NCBI RefSeq assembly: GCF_030167915.1
Contig: NZ_JARGNB010000001.1
Location: 2,232,001-2,296,000, forward strand
Direction: 5' to 3'
Origin: Aquabacterium humicola
GTDB lineage: Bacteria > Pseudomonadota > Gammaproteobacteria > Burkholderiales > Burkholderiaceae_C
DNA: 64,000 bases
Position numbers and translations under genes: made by a program. Each line of letters opens with the position of its first letter. Positions within the stretch are counted from its first letter, which is position 1. Positions 7,851 through 16,600 of this stretch are shown piece by piece. The notes below the pieces were generated by a model. The model did no database searches, had not been told where the DNA came from, and worked only from the letters and a program-made list of their open reading frames with translations.

Positions 7851-10800
7851 AGCATCCATCCGGGATCACTTGTCTGAGGAGAGATTGGCGGATGCGCGTA
7901 GAGGGACCAGCGTTCTGCCTCAGGGTCTACGGGGCAGCTGTTTTCTCGCGCGAGTTGTATGAGATTCCTCAACTGATTGCGCATATTGTAGAAATTCGTC
8001 CGATGGCCTGAGTAGGTGCCCAAACGTTCAAGACCCACGATCTTCGAGTATCGAGCACGATCCCACAGGTTCTCTGGATCATAGAACAGCATGACCCAAG
8101 CCTTCTTCAGCGCGCTCAGCGTCTCAGAAATTGCCGCATCCAACGCGACACATGGATCAGGACATTGTTTGAGGGTCTGCCGATTTGGCATTGGACCCGT
8201 ATGCGGCATCAAGCCGCTGGGGTCTGCTAGAGAGACGGGATTGGCGCCAACATACGTGTAGAAATTCGATCCTCCCGCCAAGTCAATCGGATCCTCCGAC
8301 ACAAACCTCTGCAGCGCCACAGAATAGAACCGATTCCGATAGTAGTAAAGCGACGCCAGTGGGGCTGCGGCCTGGTTCCCCGTAGCACTGGCCGCCTCGT
8401 TCTCCCGCCCCGTGTACTGGTAGGGGATGTCGCTGACGGGCTGCCCGGGTGGCGTGGTCTGCGTCGTCCGCCCGAAGGGCTCGTAGCCAAAGCTCGCCTG
8501 CACCACCTGGTCCGCCTTCGTCACCTTCAGCGTCGAGCCCAGTGCGTCGGTCAGCAGGCTGGTCAGCAGCGGGGCCGTCGTGCTCGGGTTCGCTGGGTTG
8601 CGCGGCAGGTTGCTGTCTGATCCGTTGGGCGCCACCGCGCGCAGGTAGCGCTCGTCCAGCGCCAGGCCGTTGAGCACGTTGGCCTTGTAGTTGGTCTTGC
8701 CCGCGTTCGCGCTGGCCGCGTTCAGCTCCTGCACCACGTTCCAGCCATCGTGCAGGAAGCCCGTCACCGTCGACCCCACCGTGCGCGAGATGCGCCGGCC
8801 CGCCGGGTCGTAGCCGTAGCTCGCCACCAGCGGCCCCGTGACCGTGCCTTGCCGGATCTCGGTCAACTGGTTGCGGCTGTTCCACAGGTAGGCATGGCTG
8901 CCGTCGTGGGTCAGGTTGCCGTTGGCGTCGTAGCTGATCGCCGGCGCTCCCGCGCCTCCCCACGCGGTGAGCTGGTTGTTGGCGTTGTGGGTGGCCGTGG
9001 TCACGTCGCTGGGCAGCTCGGTGTTGGCCAGGCTGCCCGAGACGCTCGTGCGCCGGCCCGCCTTGTCGTAGCCGTAGGCCAGGTCGCCGATCACCGACTG
9101 GTCGGCGCGCTTGTAGCTGATGCTCGTCAGCCGGCTCGCGTTGTCGTAGCCGTAGGTCATCGTGATGCCGTTGGCCAGCGTCACCTTGGTGCGGCGGTCG
9201 GCTTCGTCGTAGTCCAGGGTGATGGTCTGGGCCACATTGCCGTTGACCGCGCCCGCGGCATGCTGGATCTGGCGTAGGCGGCCTGCCGGGTCGTAGGTGT
9301 AGCTCACGGTGGGCTGGCCCGCCACCGTCATCGTTTCGCGAAGGCCGTTGGCGTAGTAGGTGTAGTCGACCTGCCCCTGTGCGCTGGTCTCGCGTGTCAG
9401 GCGATCCAGATCGTCATAGACCCGGTCGATCGTTGCCGTCACGGTGAAGGTGGCGCAGTCCAGCCCGGCACAGGCGCCGTCTTCGAGCTTGGTCAGCCTG
9501 CTGCCGCCGTCCCAGGTCAGGCGGGTGCCGCTGGTGTAGGCCGTCGGCGCGGCGGGCGTGGCGCCGTAGCCCACGAAGGTCATGCGCCCCAGGCCGTCGA
9601 ACCGGCGGCCGCTGACCTGGCCCTTGCGATCGGTGAAGCGCGTGAGGTTGTTGCCGAAGTCGTACTGCCGGTCGTCGGCGGCCAGCAGTGCGTCGCGCCG
9701 CAGTGTCGGCAGGTTCATGTCCCCGTACTCGAACACCGTGGGGTTGGTGTTCTCGTCGCGGTGGGTGCGCAGATTGCCCATGCGGTCGTACTCGTAGTCG
9801 ACCGCGCCGCCCAGGGCGTTCTTGCTCTGGGTCTGCCGGCTCATGCCGTCGTACTTCGATTCCGCCTGGCTGCCCAGCGGGTCGCGCTGCACCACCGGGC
9901 GGCCTGCGGGGTCGTGGCCGAACTGCGTGATGTTCAGCAGCGGGTCGGTCAGCGTCGCCAGGTCGGGGCCGGCGTACTCCCACCGGGTCTCGTGGTTCAG
10001 CGCGTTCTTGCTGGTCAGCAGGCGGCCGAGCTCGTCGTAGGTCATGGTGACCTTGTTCGAGTTCGCATCCCTGATCTCGATGAGGTTGCCCCGGCTGTCG
10101 TACTCGTAGTTCGTGGTCTGCAGCAGCTCGTTGGTGCGCGACTTGAGCCGGCTGAACTTGGGGTCGTAGGCGAAGCTTTCGGTCACCGCCTTGGGCGTGC
10201 CGTCCAGGCGCGTGATGGTCTTGACGTTGCCCAGGGCGTCGTACGTGTAGCGTGTCGTCCGGTTCAGGTTGTCGGTGGACGTGATCACATGGCCGCTGAC
10301 CGGATCGCGCACGTAGGTCGTCGTCTGCTGCTCGGGCTGCCCGAGCGGATAGACGTTCTCGATGATCTGCCGGTTGGCGTCGAACTTCACCCGTCGCACG
10401 AAGCCTCGCCGGTCGGTCACGTCGGCCTGCGTGACGTTGTTGTTGCCGTCGGTGGTGTAAGCGATCTGCAGCGTGGAGTTGTCGGCGTAGGTCTGCTTCT
10501 TCACGCGGCCGGCGGTGTCGTACTCGTTGAACACCATGCGCTTGTCACGCGCGTCGAACACGCTTTCGATGCGGCCGCCGGGCGTGTAGGTGTAGCGCCA
10601 GGTGCCGCCATCGGGCAGCGTCACCTTCTTCAGGCGCCCGGCGTTCGGTGCCGCGGTTTCATACTCGTAGCTCACTGTGCGGCCGATGTTGTCCTTGGCG
10701 GTCTGGATTCGCCCACTGCCGTCGTTGAACAGTTCGATGAAGCGGCCGTGGGGCGAGATGATCTTGGTGATGGGGCCGCTCAGCGCGGGCGTGCGCGCCA

Positions 10801-13573
10801 GCTCGATGGTGTTGCCCAGCCGATCCGTGATGGCCTGCAGCTTATTGAAGCCGTATCCGTAGAACACGTAGGTGGTGCCATCGCGTGTTCGCAGATTGAA
10901 GTTCGGCGCAGCCGCCTCGATGACGGCCTTGTAGAAGGGCCCCGCCTCCTGGTGTTCCCAGGTTGCGTTGTAGTTGCCGGTGCCACTGGTCAGAACGCGA
11001 TGGAAGACCAGCTGGATGCCGTTGGGTTGAATGAGCGCAATCTTGCCGGCGTTGTGGCCGAGATCACCACCGGCATAGGCCTCGAGGGGGTACAAGTTCA
11101 TGTCGAATCGATGCATCGCGCCCACGCCGAAGGCGCGGTTCGTGCCATCCTGGTCCATGTACGTGCGCTCCAGGCTCAGGGGCACCACGTCGGACACAGT
11201 CAGGTCCGTCATGCTGTGAAGGAAGGTGCCGCGCGCGAGAAAGACCGGGTCGCCGCAACAGCCACCGCAACCCGCTCCGGCGCCCCAAGCTCCTCCGCCG
11301 CCGCAACCTCCCGGGCTGCCGCCCCCGGCGCCGCCAGCACAACCCGGGCATGGCCCGCCGCCACCGCCTCCGCCGCCAAATAGGCCAAACGAGAACCCTG
11401 TGAACCGGAAGAAGCCGACGTTCGCTTCGGGCTGAATCGTCTTGCCATCCGCACTGACAAGGCCGCGGCCATAGGCGTGCCACCCGGCCGCGACCGGGTC
11501 GTACGCCCAGAACTGAACTGGCGTGCCCGGCGCCTGGCCGGTGTTGTTGGGATAGATCACCTTGACCGCCTGCGGCGCACCACTCGCGACGGACTGGATG
11601 TAGGCGCCGGACGGCTGCACCGTGAAGTAGACGGGGAAGTCGGCCTCCTTGGGCATCGGGAACGCCGCCCGGTCGGTCGGCACGGGGCTGATGTTGATGG
11701 CCGTGAGAATGTTGCCCAGGCGGTCGCGGATGACCGTGCCGGCGGGAATGCGGATCTCCAGGCCGGGGATCGACGGCGTTGTGACTACCGTCTCACGCGT
11801 GGTCGGCGATGGGATCTGGATGGTTCCCTTGGGATCGAGCTTAGTGAGGTAGATCGGCTCGTCGAGCAGCAGCGTTTCGCCCGCCTTGAGAGCGACGTGA
11901 CGAAGGTAGCTGCCGTAGAAGGCGTTGGGACGGTTGGCCGTGGAGCCTTCGATAACCAGCGTCTGGTCGCCTGCGGGCACTCCTGTCAGCAGGAACCGGC
12001 CCTGGGCATCGCTGACGGTGCGCGAATCGCCGATCGCCAGGGCCACGCCAGCCAGCGGCTGTCCATTGACCCGCTTGACGCTGCCCGCGACGGCAGTCAC
12101 GCCGGCGCCCGCTTTGAGCAATTGGGCATGGTGCGCGAGCCGACTATCTTCAATGTGCTTGAAGTACTCCCGCATCGTGCCGCCGAAGGGCTTGGCGTAG
12201 TACCACTTTCCGGGAACCTGTGGGTTGGTGATCAGCCAGTCTTCGCCTTCGCTCGCCTCCACCTGCTGCGCGGCGCCGCTCGGGGCCGCATTGCGCGCCG
12301 TCGCCGTCGCCGTCGCCGGCGCAGGCAATGGCGTGGCGCGTGCAAGCGCATTGGCCGCTTGGAGCGCACCGCCATCGGAGGTCTTCCCGAGCTTGTTGGT
12401 GGCGGCTTCGCGTGGGGTCGCCTGACCCGGAGCCAAGGACGCGGTGGTGAACCCCACGGTCGTGAAGGGGACAGATTGTCCGCGTTCATCCGTCGCACCC
12501 TTGACGAAGAGGGTGTAAGTGCTCGCCGGTAGTAATTGCACCCGGGGTGTCACGAAGAGCAACATGCCGGATTCGGCCGGAACCACCGTGGCCGGCACCG
12601 CGCCGCTCGGCCCGATCAGCGTGACGGTGCTGGTATTCATCGTCGATACCAGCATGCGCTTGGACAGGCGAACGGCAATGACCTGGTCCACCGGCACGTT
12701 GCGGCTGTCTGCCGCCGGCTGGCTGTCCAGGATCAGCGGGGCCGCGGGCGTCGATACCGCCCGCGCCTGTTCGAGGGCGCTTTCGCTCGCGACCGGCACG
12801 AAGCGCTGCCGAGCAACGTCGTAGATTTCGGCATTGGGCACCGGGCGACCCGCGGCGTCGTAGCCCCCGACCAGCAGCACAGCGTGACTTGGCAACAGGT
12901 GCGCCAAGTGACCGAAACGCGCAGCTTCCAGACGCGCATTGAATCGTTCGACCGAATGCGACTGCGTATTGAACAGCTCGGCTTCTGCAATGGGGGTGCC
13001 GCGCGACGAAAGCCCGCCGGTCACCAGCAGCCTGCCATCCGCCAGCAGCGTCGCCGCGTGTTTGGATCGCGCGAGCAGGCCCAGTTCGCCGGCCGGCTTG
13101 AATGCTCCTGCGAACGGATCGAACAGTTCTGCCGCGGCGGCTCCTCCGCTGGCGGTTACCCCGCCAAGGATGAGCACCTGGCCGTTCGGAAGCAGTGTCG
13201 CGCTGTGATGGGATCGGCCCTGCAGCAACGTAGCCGAAATGACAGTGGTGCGACGCGTAGACGGGTCCAGGACCGAGACGATTGAGCTGGGTGGCCCACC
13301 GTTCGACTTGGCCCCACCGAGCAACAACCATCGGCCGTCCGGGAGCAAGGTCGCGCTCTGTCCATCCATCGTCGCCGGACGCGGAAAGAGCTGGGCGAAC
13401 AAGGTGGCTTGCGGCTGGTTCGCCAGTTCCGGTTCGGCGGCCAGCGTTGGCGCATGACCCACGAGCAAGGCCAGACCGATTGCCGCGAGCGCACCTGCAC
13501 CGCGCAGCTTGAACGACAGCCAGTTGCGACGCGGCAAACGCAGGCTTGCTGCTTCGATGAGCGCTGTGATCAT
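7847..13573 (-). CDS. Secreted Kelch/Ig-like/YD-repeat RHS protein
   Basis: A 1,908-residue multidomain protein. ATG 13573 is chosen because GGGAGGAG lies eight bases upstream and the first 48 residues form a Sec signal (GAGALAAIGLALLVGHAPTLAA). Domains in approximate order are: Kelch-type propeller repeats (45-290; ATLLPDGRWLLLGG, ATLLPNGQVLILGG, ATLLADGRLLVTGG); an Ig-like Big_5 segment (290-385); a carboxypeptidase-regulatory-like domain (~495-590); a Gly/Cys-rich linker (728-784); a DUF6531-type segment starting GDPVFLARGTF; many YD repeats; the RHS core (FYSVALQRFVSEDPIDLAGG); and a ~125-residue variable tip after DPSGL. The tip (GTYSGHRTNFYNMRNQLRNL, ARENSCPVD) is unassigned. The start lies 34 bases after the upstream giant gene, so both form one operon. 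Secretion across the outer membrane may depend on the neighbouring T2SS-like operon (inference). Confidence 0.88.
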   Translation of the reverse strand: MITALIEAASLRLPRRNWLSFKLRGAGALAAIGLALLVGHAPTLAAEPELANQPQATLFAQLFPRPATMDGQSATLLPDGRWLLLGGAKSNGGPPSSIVSVLDPSTRRTTVISATLLQGRSHHSATLLPNGQVLILGGVTASGGAAAAELFDPFAGAFKPAGELGLLARSKHAATLLADGRLLVTGGLSSRGTPIAEAELFNTQSHSVERFNARLEAARFGHLAHLLPSHAVLLVGGYDAAGRPVPNAEIYDVARQRFVPVASESALEQARAVSTPAAPLILDSQPAADSRNVPVDQVIAVRLSKRMLVSTMNTSTVTLIGPSGAVPATVVPAESGMLLFVTPRVQLLPASTYTLFVKGATDERGQSVPFTTVGFTTASLAPGQATPREAATNKLGKTSDGGALQAANALARATPLPAPATATATARNAAPSGAAQQVEASEGEDWLITNPQVPGKWYYAKPFGGTMREYFKHIEDSRLAHHAQLLKAGAGVTAVAGSVKRVNGQPLAGVALAIGDSRTVSDAQGRFLLTGVPAGDQTLVIEGSTANRPNAFYGSYLRHVALKAGETLLLDEPIYLTKLDPKGTIQIPSPTTRETVVTTPSIPGLEIRIPAGTVIRDRLGNILTAINISPVPTDRAAFPMPKEADFPVYFTVQPSGAYIQSVASGAPQAVKVIYPNNTGQAPGTPVQFWAYDPVAAGWHAYGRGLVSADGKTIQPEANVGFFRFTGFSFGLFGGGGGGGGPCPGCAGGAGGGSPGGCGGGGAWGAGAGCGGCCGDPVFLARGTFLHSMTDLTVSDVVPLSLERTYMDQDGTNRAFGVGAMHRFDMNLYPLEAYAGGDLGHNAGKIALIQPNGIQLVFHRVLTSGTGNYNATWEHQEAGPFYKAVIEAAAPNFNLRTRDGTTYVFYGYGFNKLQAITDRLGNTIELARTPALSGPITKIISPHGRFIELFNDGSGRIQTAKDNIGRTVSYEYETAAPNAGRLKKVTLPDGGTWRYTYTPGGRIESVFDARDKRMVFNEYDTAGRVKKQTYADNSTLQIAYTTDGNNNVTQADVTDRRGFVRRVKFDANRQIIENVYPLGQPEQQTTTYVRDPVSGHVITSTDNLNRTTRYTYDALGNVKTITRLDGTPKAVTESFAYDPKFSRLKSRTNELLQTTNYEYDSRGNLIEIRDANSNKVTMTYDELGRLLTSKNALNHETRWEYAGPDLATLTDPLLNITQFGHDPAGRPVVQRDPLGSQAESKYDGMSRQTQSKNALGGAVDYEYDRMGNLRTHRDENTNPTVFEYGDMNLPTLRRDALLAADDRQYDFGNNLTRFTDRKGQVSGRRFDGLGRMTFVGYGATPAAPTAYTSGTRLTWDGGSRLTKLEDGACAGLDCATFTVTATIDRVYDDLDRLTRETSAQGQVDYTYYANGLRETMTVAGQPTVSYTYDPAGRLRQIQHAAGAVNGNVAQTITLDYDEADRRTKVTLANGITMTYGYDNASRLTSISYKRADQSVIGDLAYGYDKAGRRTSVSGSLANTELPSDVTTATHNANNQLTAWGGAGAPAISYDANGNLTHDGSHAYLWNSRNQLTEIRQGTVTGPLVASYGYDPAGRRISRTVGSTVTGFLHDGWNVVQELNAASANAGKTNYKANVLNGLALDERYLRAVAPNGSDSNLPRNPANPSTTAPLLTSLLTDALGSTLKVTKADQVVQASFGYEPFGRTTQTTPPGQPVSDIPYQYTGRENEAASATGNQAAAPLASLYYYRNRFYSVALQRFVSEDPIDLAGGSNFYTYVGANPVSLADPSGLMPHTGPMPNRQTLKQCPDPCVALDAAISETLSALKKAWVMLFYDPENLWDRARYSKIVGLERLGTYSGHRTNFYNMRNQLRNLIQLARENSCPVDPEAERWSLYAHPPISPQTSDPGWML
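8246..9305 (-). repeat. 1,060-bp direct repeat, copy inside the large RHS gene
   Basis: The in-gene partner of 6435-7494, in the same orientation and reading frame. The homology ends at the tip boundary on one side (8246) and within the YD repeats on the other (9305). Recombination between the copies would delete 1,811 bp and put the alternative tip on the full-length protein. Confidence 0.9.
11215..11390 (-). other. Gly/Cys-rich linker segment of the RHS protein
   Basis: Encodes a stretch made almost only of Gly, Ala, Pro and at least six Cys (GLFGGGGGGGGPCPGC, GCGGCCGDPVF). It separates the Kelch/Ig-like N-terminal half from the DUF6531/YD half. A flexible, disulfide- or metal-capable hinge is plausible; there is no direct evidence of function. 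Confidence 0.6.
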
Positions 13574-13607
13574 GGCGGATCTCCTCCCGAATGTTTCTTG
13601 TCTGGGT

Positions 13608-16600
13608 TCAAATCGTCGACCGAATCCTGAAGCCGAAACTCGCCGCATTCGGTCCCGGGGAGACCATGACCTTGTAGGTTCCGGTCTCCGGCAGAGTCGG
13701 GAACTTGCAGCCCGGGTTGGGCTCGGCGCCAATGACGCAGGACTTCAACACTTGGCCTCTTGCGTTCGAGAGGATCACCGCAATCGGATTCGATGATGGA
13801 GCAGCCGGGCTCGTGCTGAGATCGCTCAGCACTACACCGAGGTTCGACCCTGCTATTGCACTGAAAGCGAAGGTGACGCGCTGTGCCGACAGCAGGGTCA
13901 CGGCCTGGACTGCGCTGTCATCAACGACAGCGTTGCGCAACAGTCCCCGTCTTGCGGCGATCGACATGCTGCCGGTGGTCAGGCCCGCATCGATCACAAC
14001 CGTGTAGTCTCCGGTAACGGAGAGAGTGCCCAGATTCTGAAGGCTTCCGGCGAGTTCCCAGGCCATGGCCTGTTGCATTCCATCGGGCCTCAGGACCTTG
14101 ACGAAGGCCGAGAGGCCCGACTGCAGCAAGGTCATCTCGTCTCCGGCAGTCGCTCCGAAGGTGTACCGTGCGTTCCTGCCGGGGCGCGTAATGTTCACCG
14201 TGGTGGGTTCAACCGCGTTGAGGTCGAGCGCTCCACCTGCGAAGTCGCTGGAGAGAAGCAGCGACAGCGATGCGTCCACGGCATCGTCGGGAGTGATCAC
14301 CACCGTATGGTCTCCCGATCGCCTCACCGGCCCGATGTCGCACGCCCAGCCCGTACCGAGGCTTCCGCAGTACGTGACCAACTCGCCCGTGGAGTCGTAG
14401 ACATTCACGGTTATGTATTTCCCCGCCGGCACGGTCGCCAGGTCCATGATGGCCAGGCCAAGATGCTGACCGGCGGATGCCGAAAATGTGTAGCGCCCCT
14501 GTTGGCCGGGAGCCAAGGCCACGGCGAGCGCTGAGCCGTCGAGGGCCAGGGCCGCCGTGTTCGCCTCCCGAAGTGCAATGCTGACCTGGCCAGTTTCCAT
14601 GCCCTCCGGATCGAGCACCACGACATAGGAACCAGGTGCCGGCAACTCTCCCAGATTCAGCGCACCCGCGCCGCCGCCACCGAAGTTCGCCGAGTTCAGG
14701 ACGCCACCGTCCGGCTTGTAGACCGAAACACTGCCGGAAGGGAACGTCGAGCCGAACCAATGGAGCGCCAACCTTTGCCGCGCTACGCCGCTGAAGGTGT
14801 AGCGCGCGTTCTGGCCGGGCCGACTCGAACTGAAGACGGTCGGCGATGCAGGGTTGGGCGTCAGCGTGCCGGTGACTTCGTTCGACAGCATGAGGCTCAG
14901 GCTTGCACTGTTGCTGCCTTGCGGGTCGATGAAGACGCTGTACGTTCCAGCCCATGGGAGCGGGCCCAGATTGCAGTTCAATAGTGGGAACGAGCCGACA
15001 TTGCATTGCTTAAGCAGAGAGCCCGTTGGATCGTAGACAGACAGCAAGATCGAGCCGCCGCTCGGCACTGTCTGCGCGTTGGTGATGCCCAACCCCAAGA
15101 ACTTTCCTGCGGTTCCAGCGAACGTGTAGCGACCGTTCTGCCACGCGATCAGTGAAACGGGCGTCGTGGCCCCATCGATCGCGAGCGTGCCGGAAGGCCC
15201 TTGGCGAAGCGACAGATCCAGTTGCCCGACATTCGCGCTAACGGGATCGATCAAGACCGTATAGGTGCCGCTGGCGGGAATGGGCGGCAGGTCCCATACG
15301 CCGGTTCCGTTCTGGAACGCGCCCGTGCCGAGCACCTCTCCATCAGGGCGGTAGACGATCAACGGGTGCGTACCCCAGATCGTCGTGGTCGACCAAACTA
15401 GGCTGTAAGGCTTGCCAGCAGTCGCCGAGAATGTAAATCGTCCGTTCTGCCCTGGCCTGGCTGTGTTGAAGGTGGTGGGCGTTCCAGCGTTGGCAAGCAG
15501 CACACCTGTCAGATCCTTGGAGAGGGTCAGAGCTCCCGAAGTGATGGCCGCGCCGGGGTCGGGCTGCACCCGGACGGTATAGGTTCCGGTGCTGGGCAGT
15601 TTCGGGATATTGCAGCTGAATCCCGACGGCAAGTGGATGCACGTCGTCAGCGTCGTCAGGTTGTCAGGACGGGTGATTGTGAGGGTAGCGTTCTTGCCGC
15701 TCGGCGACGTCGTCAACCAGCCGCCACCCAGTCCCAACGTCTGGCCTTGCGTGCCCGAGAAGGTATAGCGGTAAACCTGGTTCGCCGGCATCGCGATCGA
15801 TGTCGCAGCGCCATCGATCACCAGGGTTCCGTTAGGCGTTTGAGGGGCAGGGTCCGTCGTGCCGGATTGGGAAACCCTGATGTCGACACTGCCCGTGCCA
15901 GCGAGATACGGATCGATGACGATGACGTAGGCACCTGTCGCGGGCGCATTGTTCAGTGCGATGGCCGAAGGAGGGGTCGTGCTGCTGCCGGTGCTGCTGC
16001 CCAGGGGTGTTCCATCGGGTGCGTACAGGCGAATGATCGTCCACTCTCCTGGTACCGTAATGTTGGAGGGTTGAAGCGCGTAGTTGAATCCGGCCACGCC
16101 ATTGAACGTATACCGGCCGTTCTGACCCGGACGCGCGGTACTGAACGTGGTGGCCGTTGCTGCATCGACGGTCAGCGTGCCGGCGATGTCCCGGCTCAAT
16201 GTCAGTGTCACCGATGCAGCGTAGGTGGTCTGCGGATCGACCAGCACCGTGTACGTGCCAGCCGCAGGCAGCCGTGGAAGGCTGCAGGCAGCCGATCCGG
16301 CTGACGCCGCGTAGGAGCCGCAGGTGATCAGGACTTCGCCGCTGGGCGCCAACACCTTCACGTCGATCGATCCGCCTGAGGGGGTCGTGCTCATCGCGGT
16401 CAGGCCCAGGCCCAACTGCTGACCGACGCTGCCGGTGAACGTGTAGCGCCGGTTCTGGCCGCCGACCAGCGTCGCCGTCACGGAACTGCCATCAATGGGA
16501 AGCGCCACGGCAGTGGTGCTGCTCAGACTGAGCGTCACCTGACCTGTGTTTGCTTCGAAGGGGTCAATGAACACCGTGTACGTGCCAGCGACGGAAGTGT

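Noticed and set aside
9761-11383. A 540-codon plus-strand frame inside the RHS gene
   Set aside because: Opposite the YD repeats; its regular pattern simply mirrors the repeats on the coding strand.
7847-13573. T6SS-delivered RHS effector
   Set aside because: There is no PAAR or VgrG-type N-terminus and no T6SS gene in the window; instead there is a Sec-type signal peptide.
13574-13732. N-terminal extension of the RHS protein to 13732
   Set aside because: It would overlap the end of the upstream giant gene, whereas ATG 13573 has a strong GGGAGGAG site and is followed by a signal peptide.
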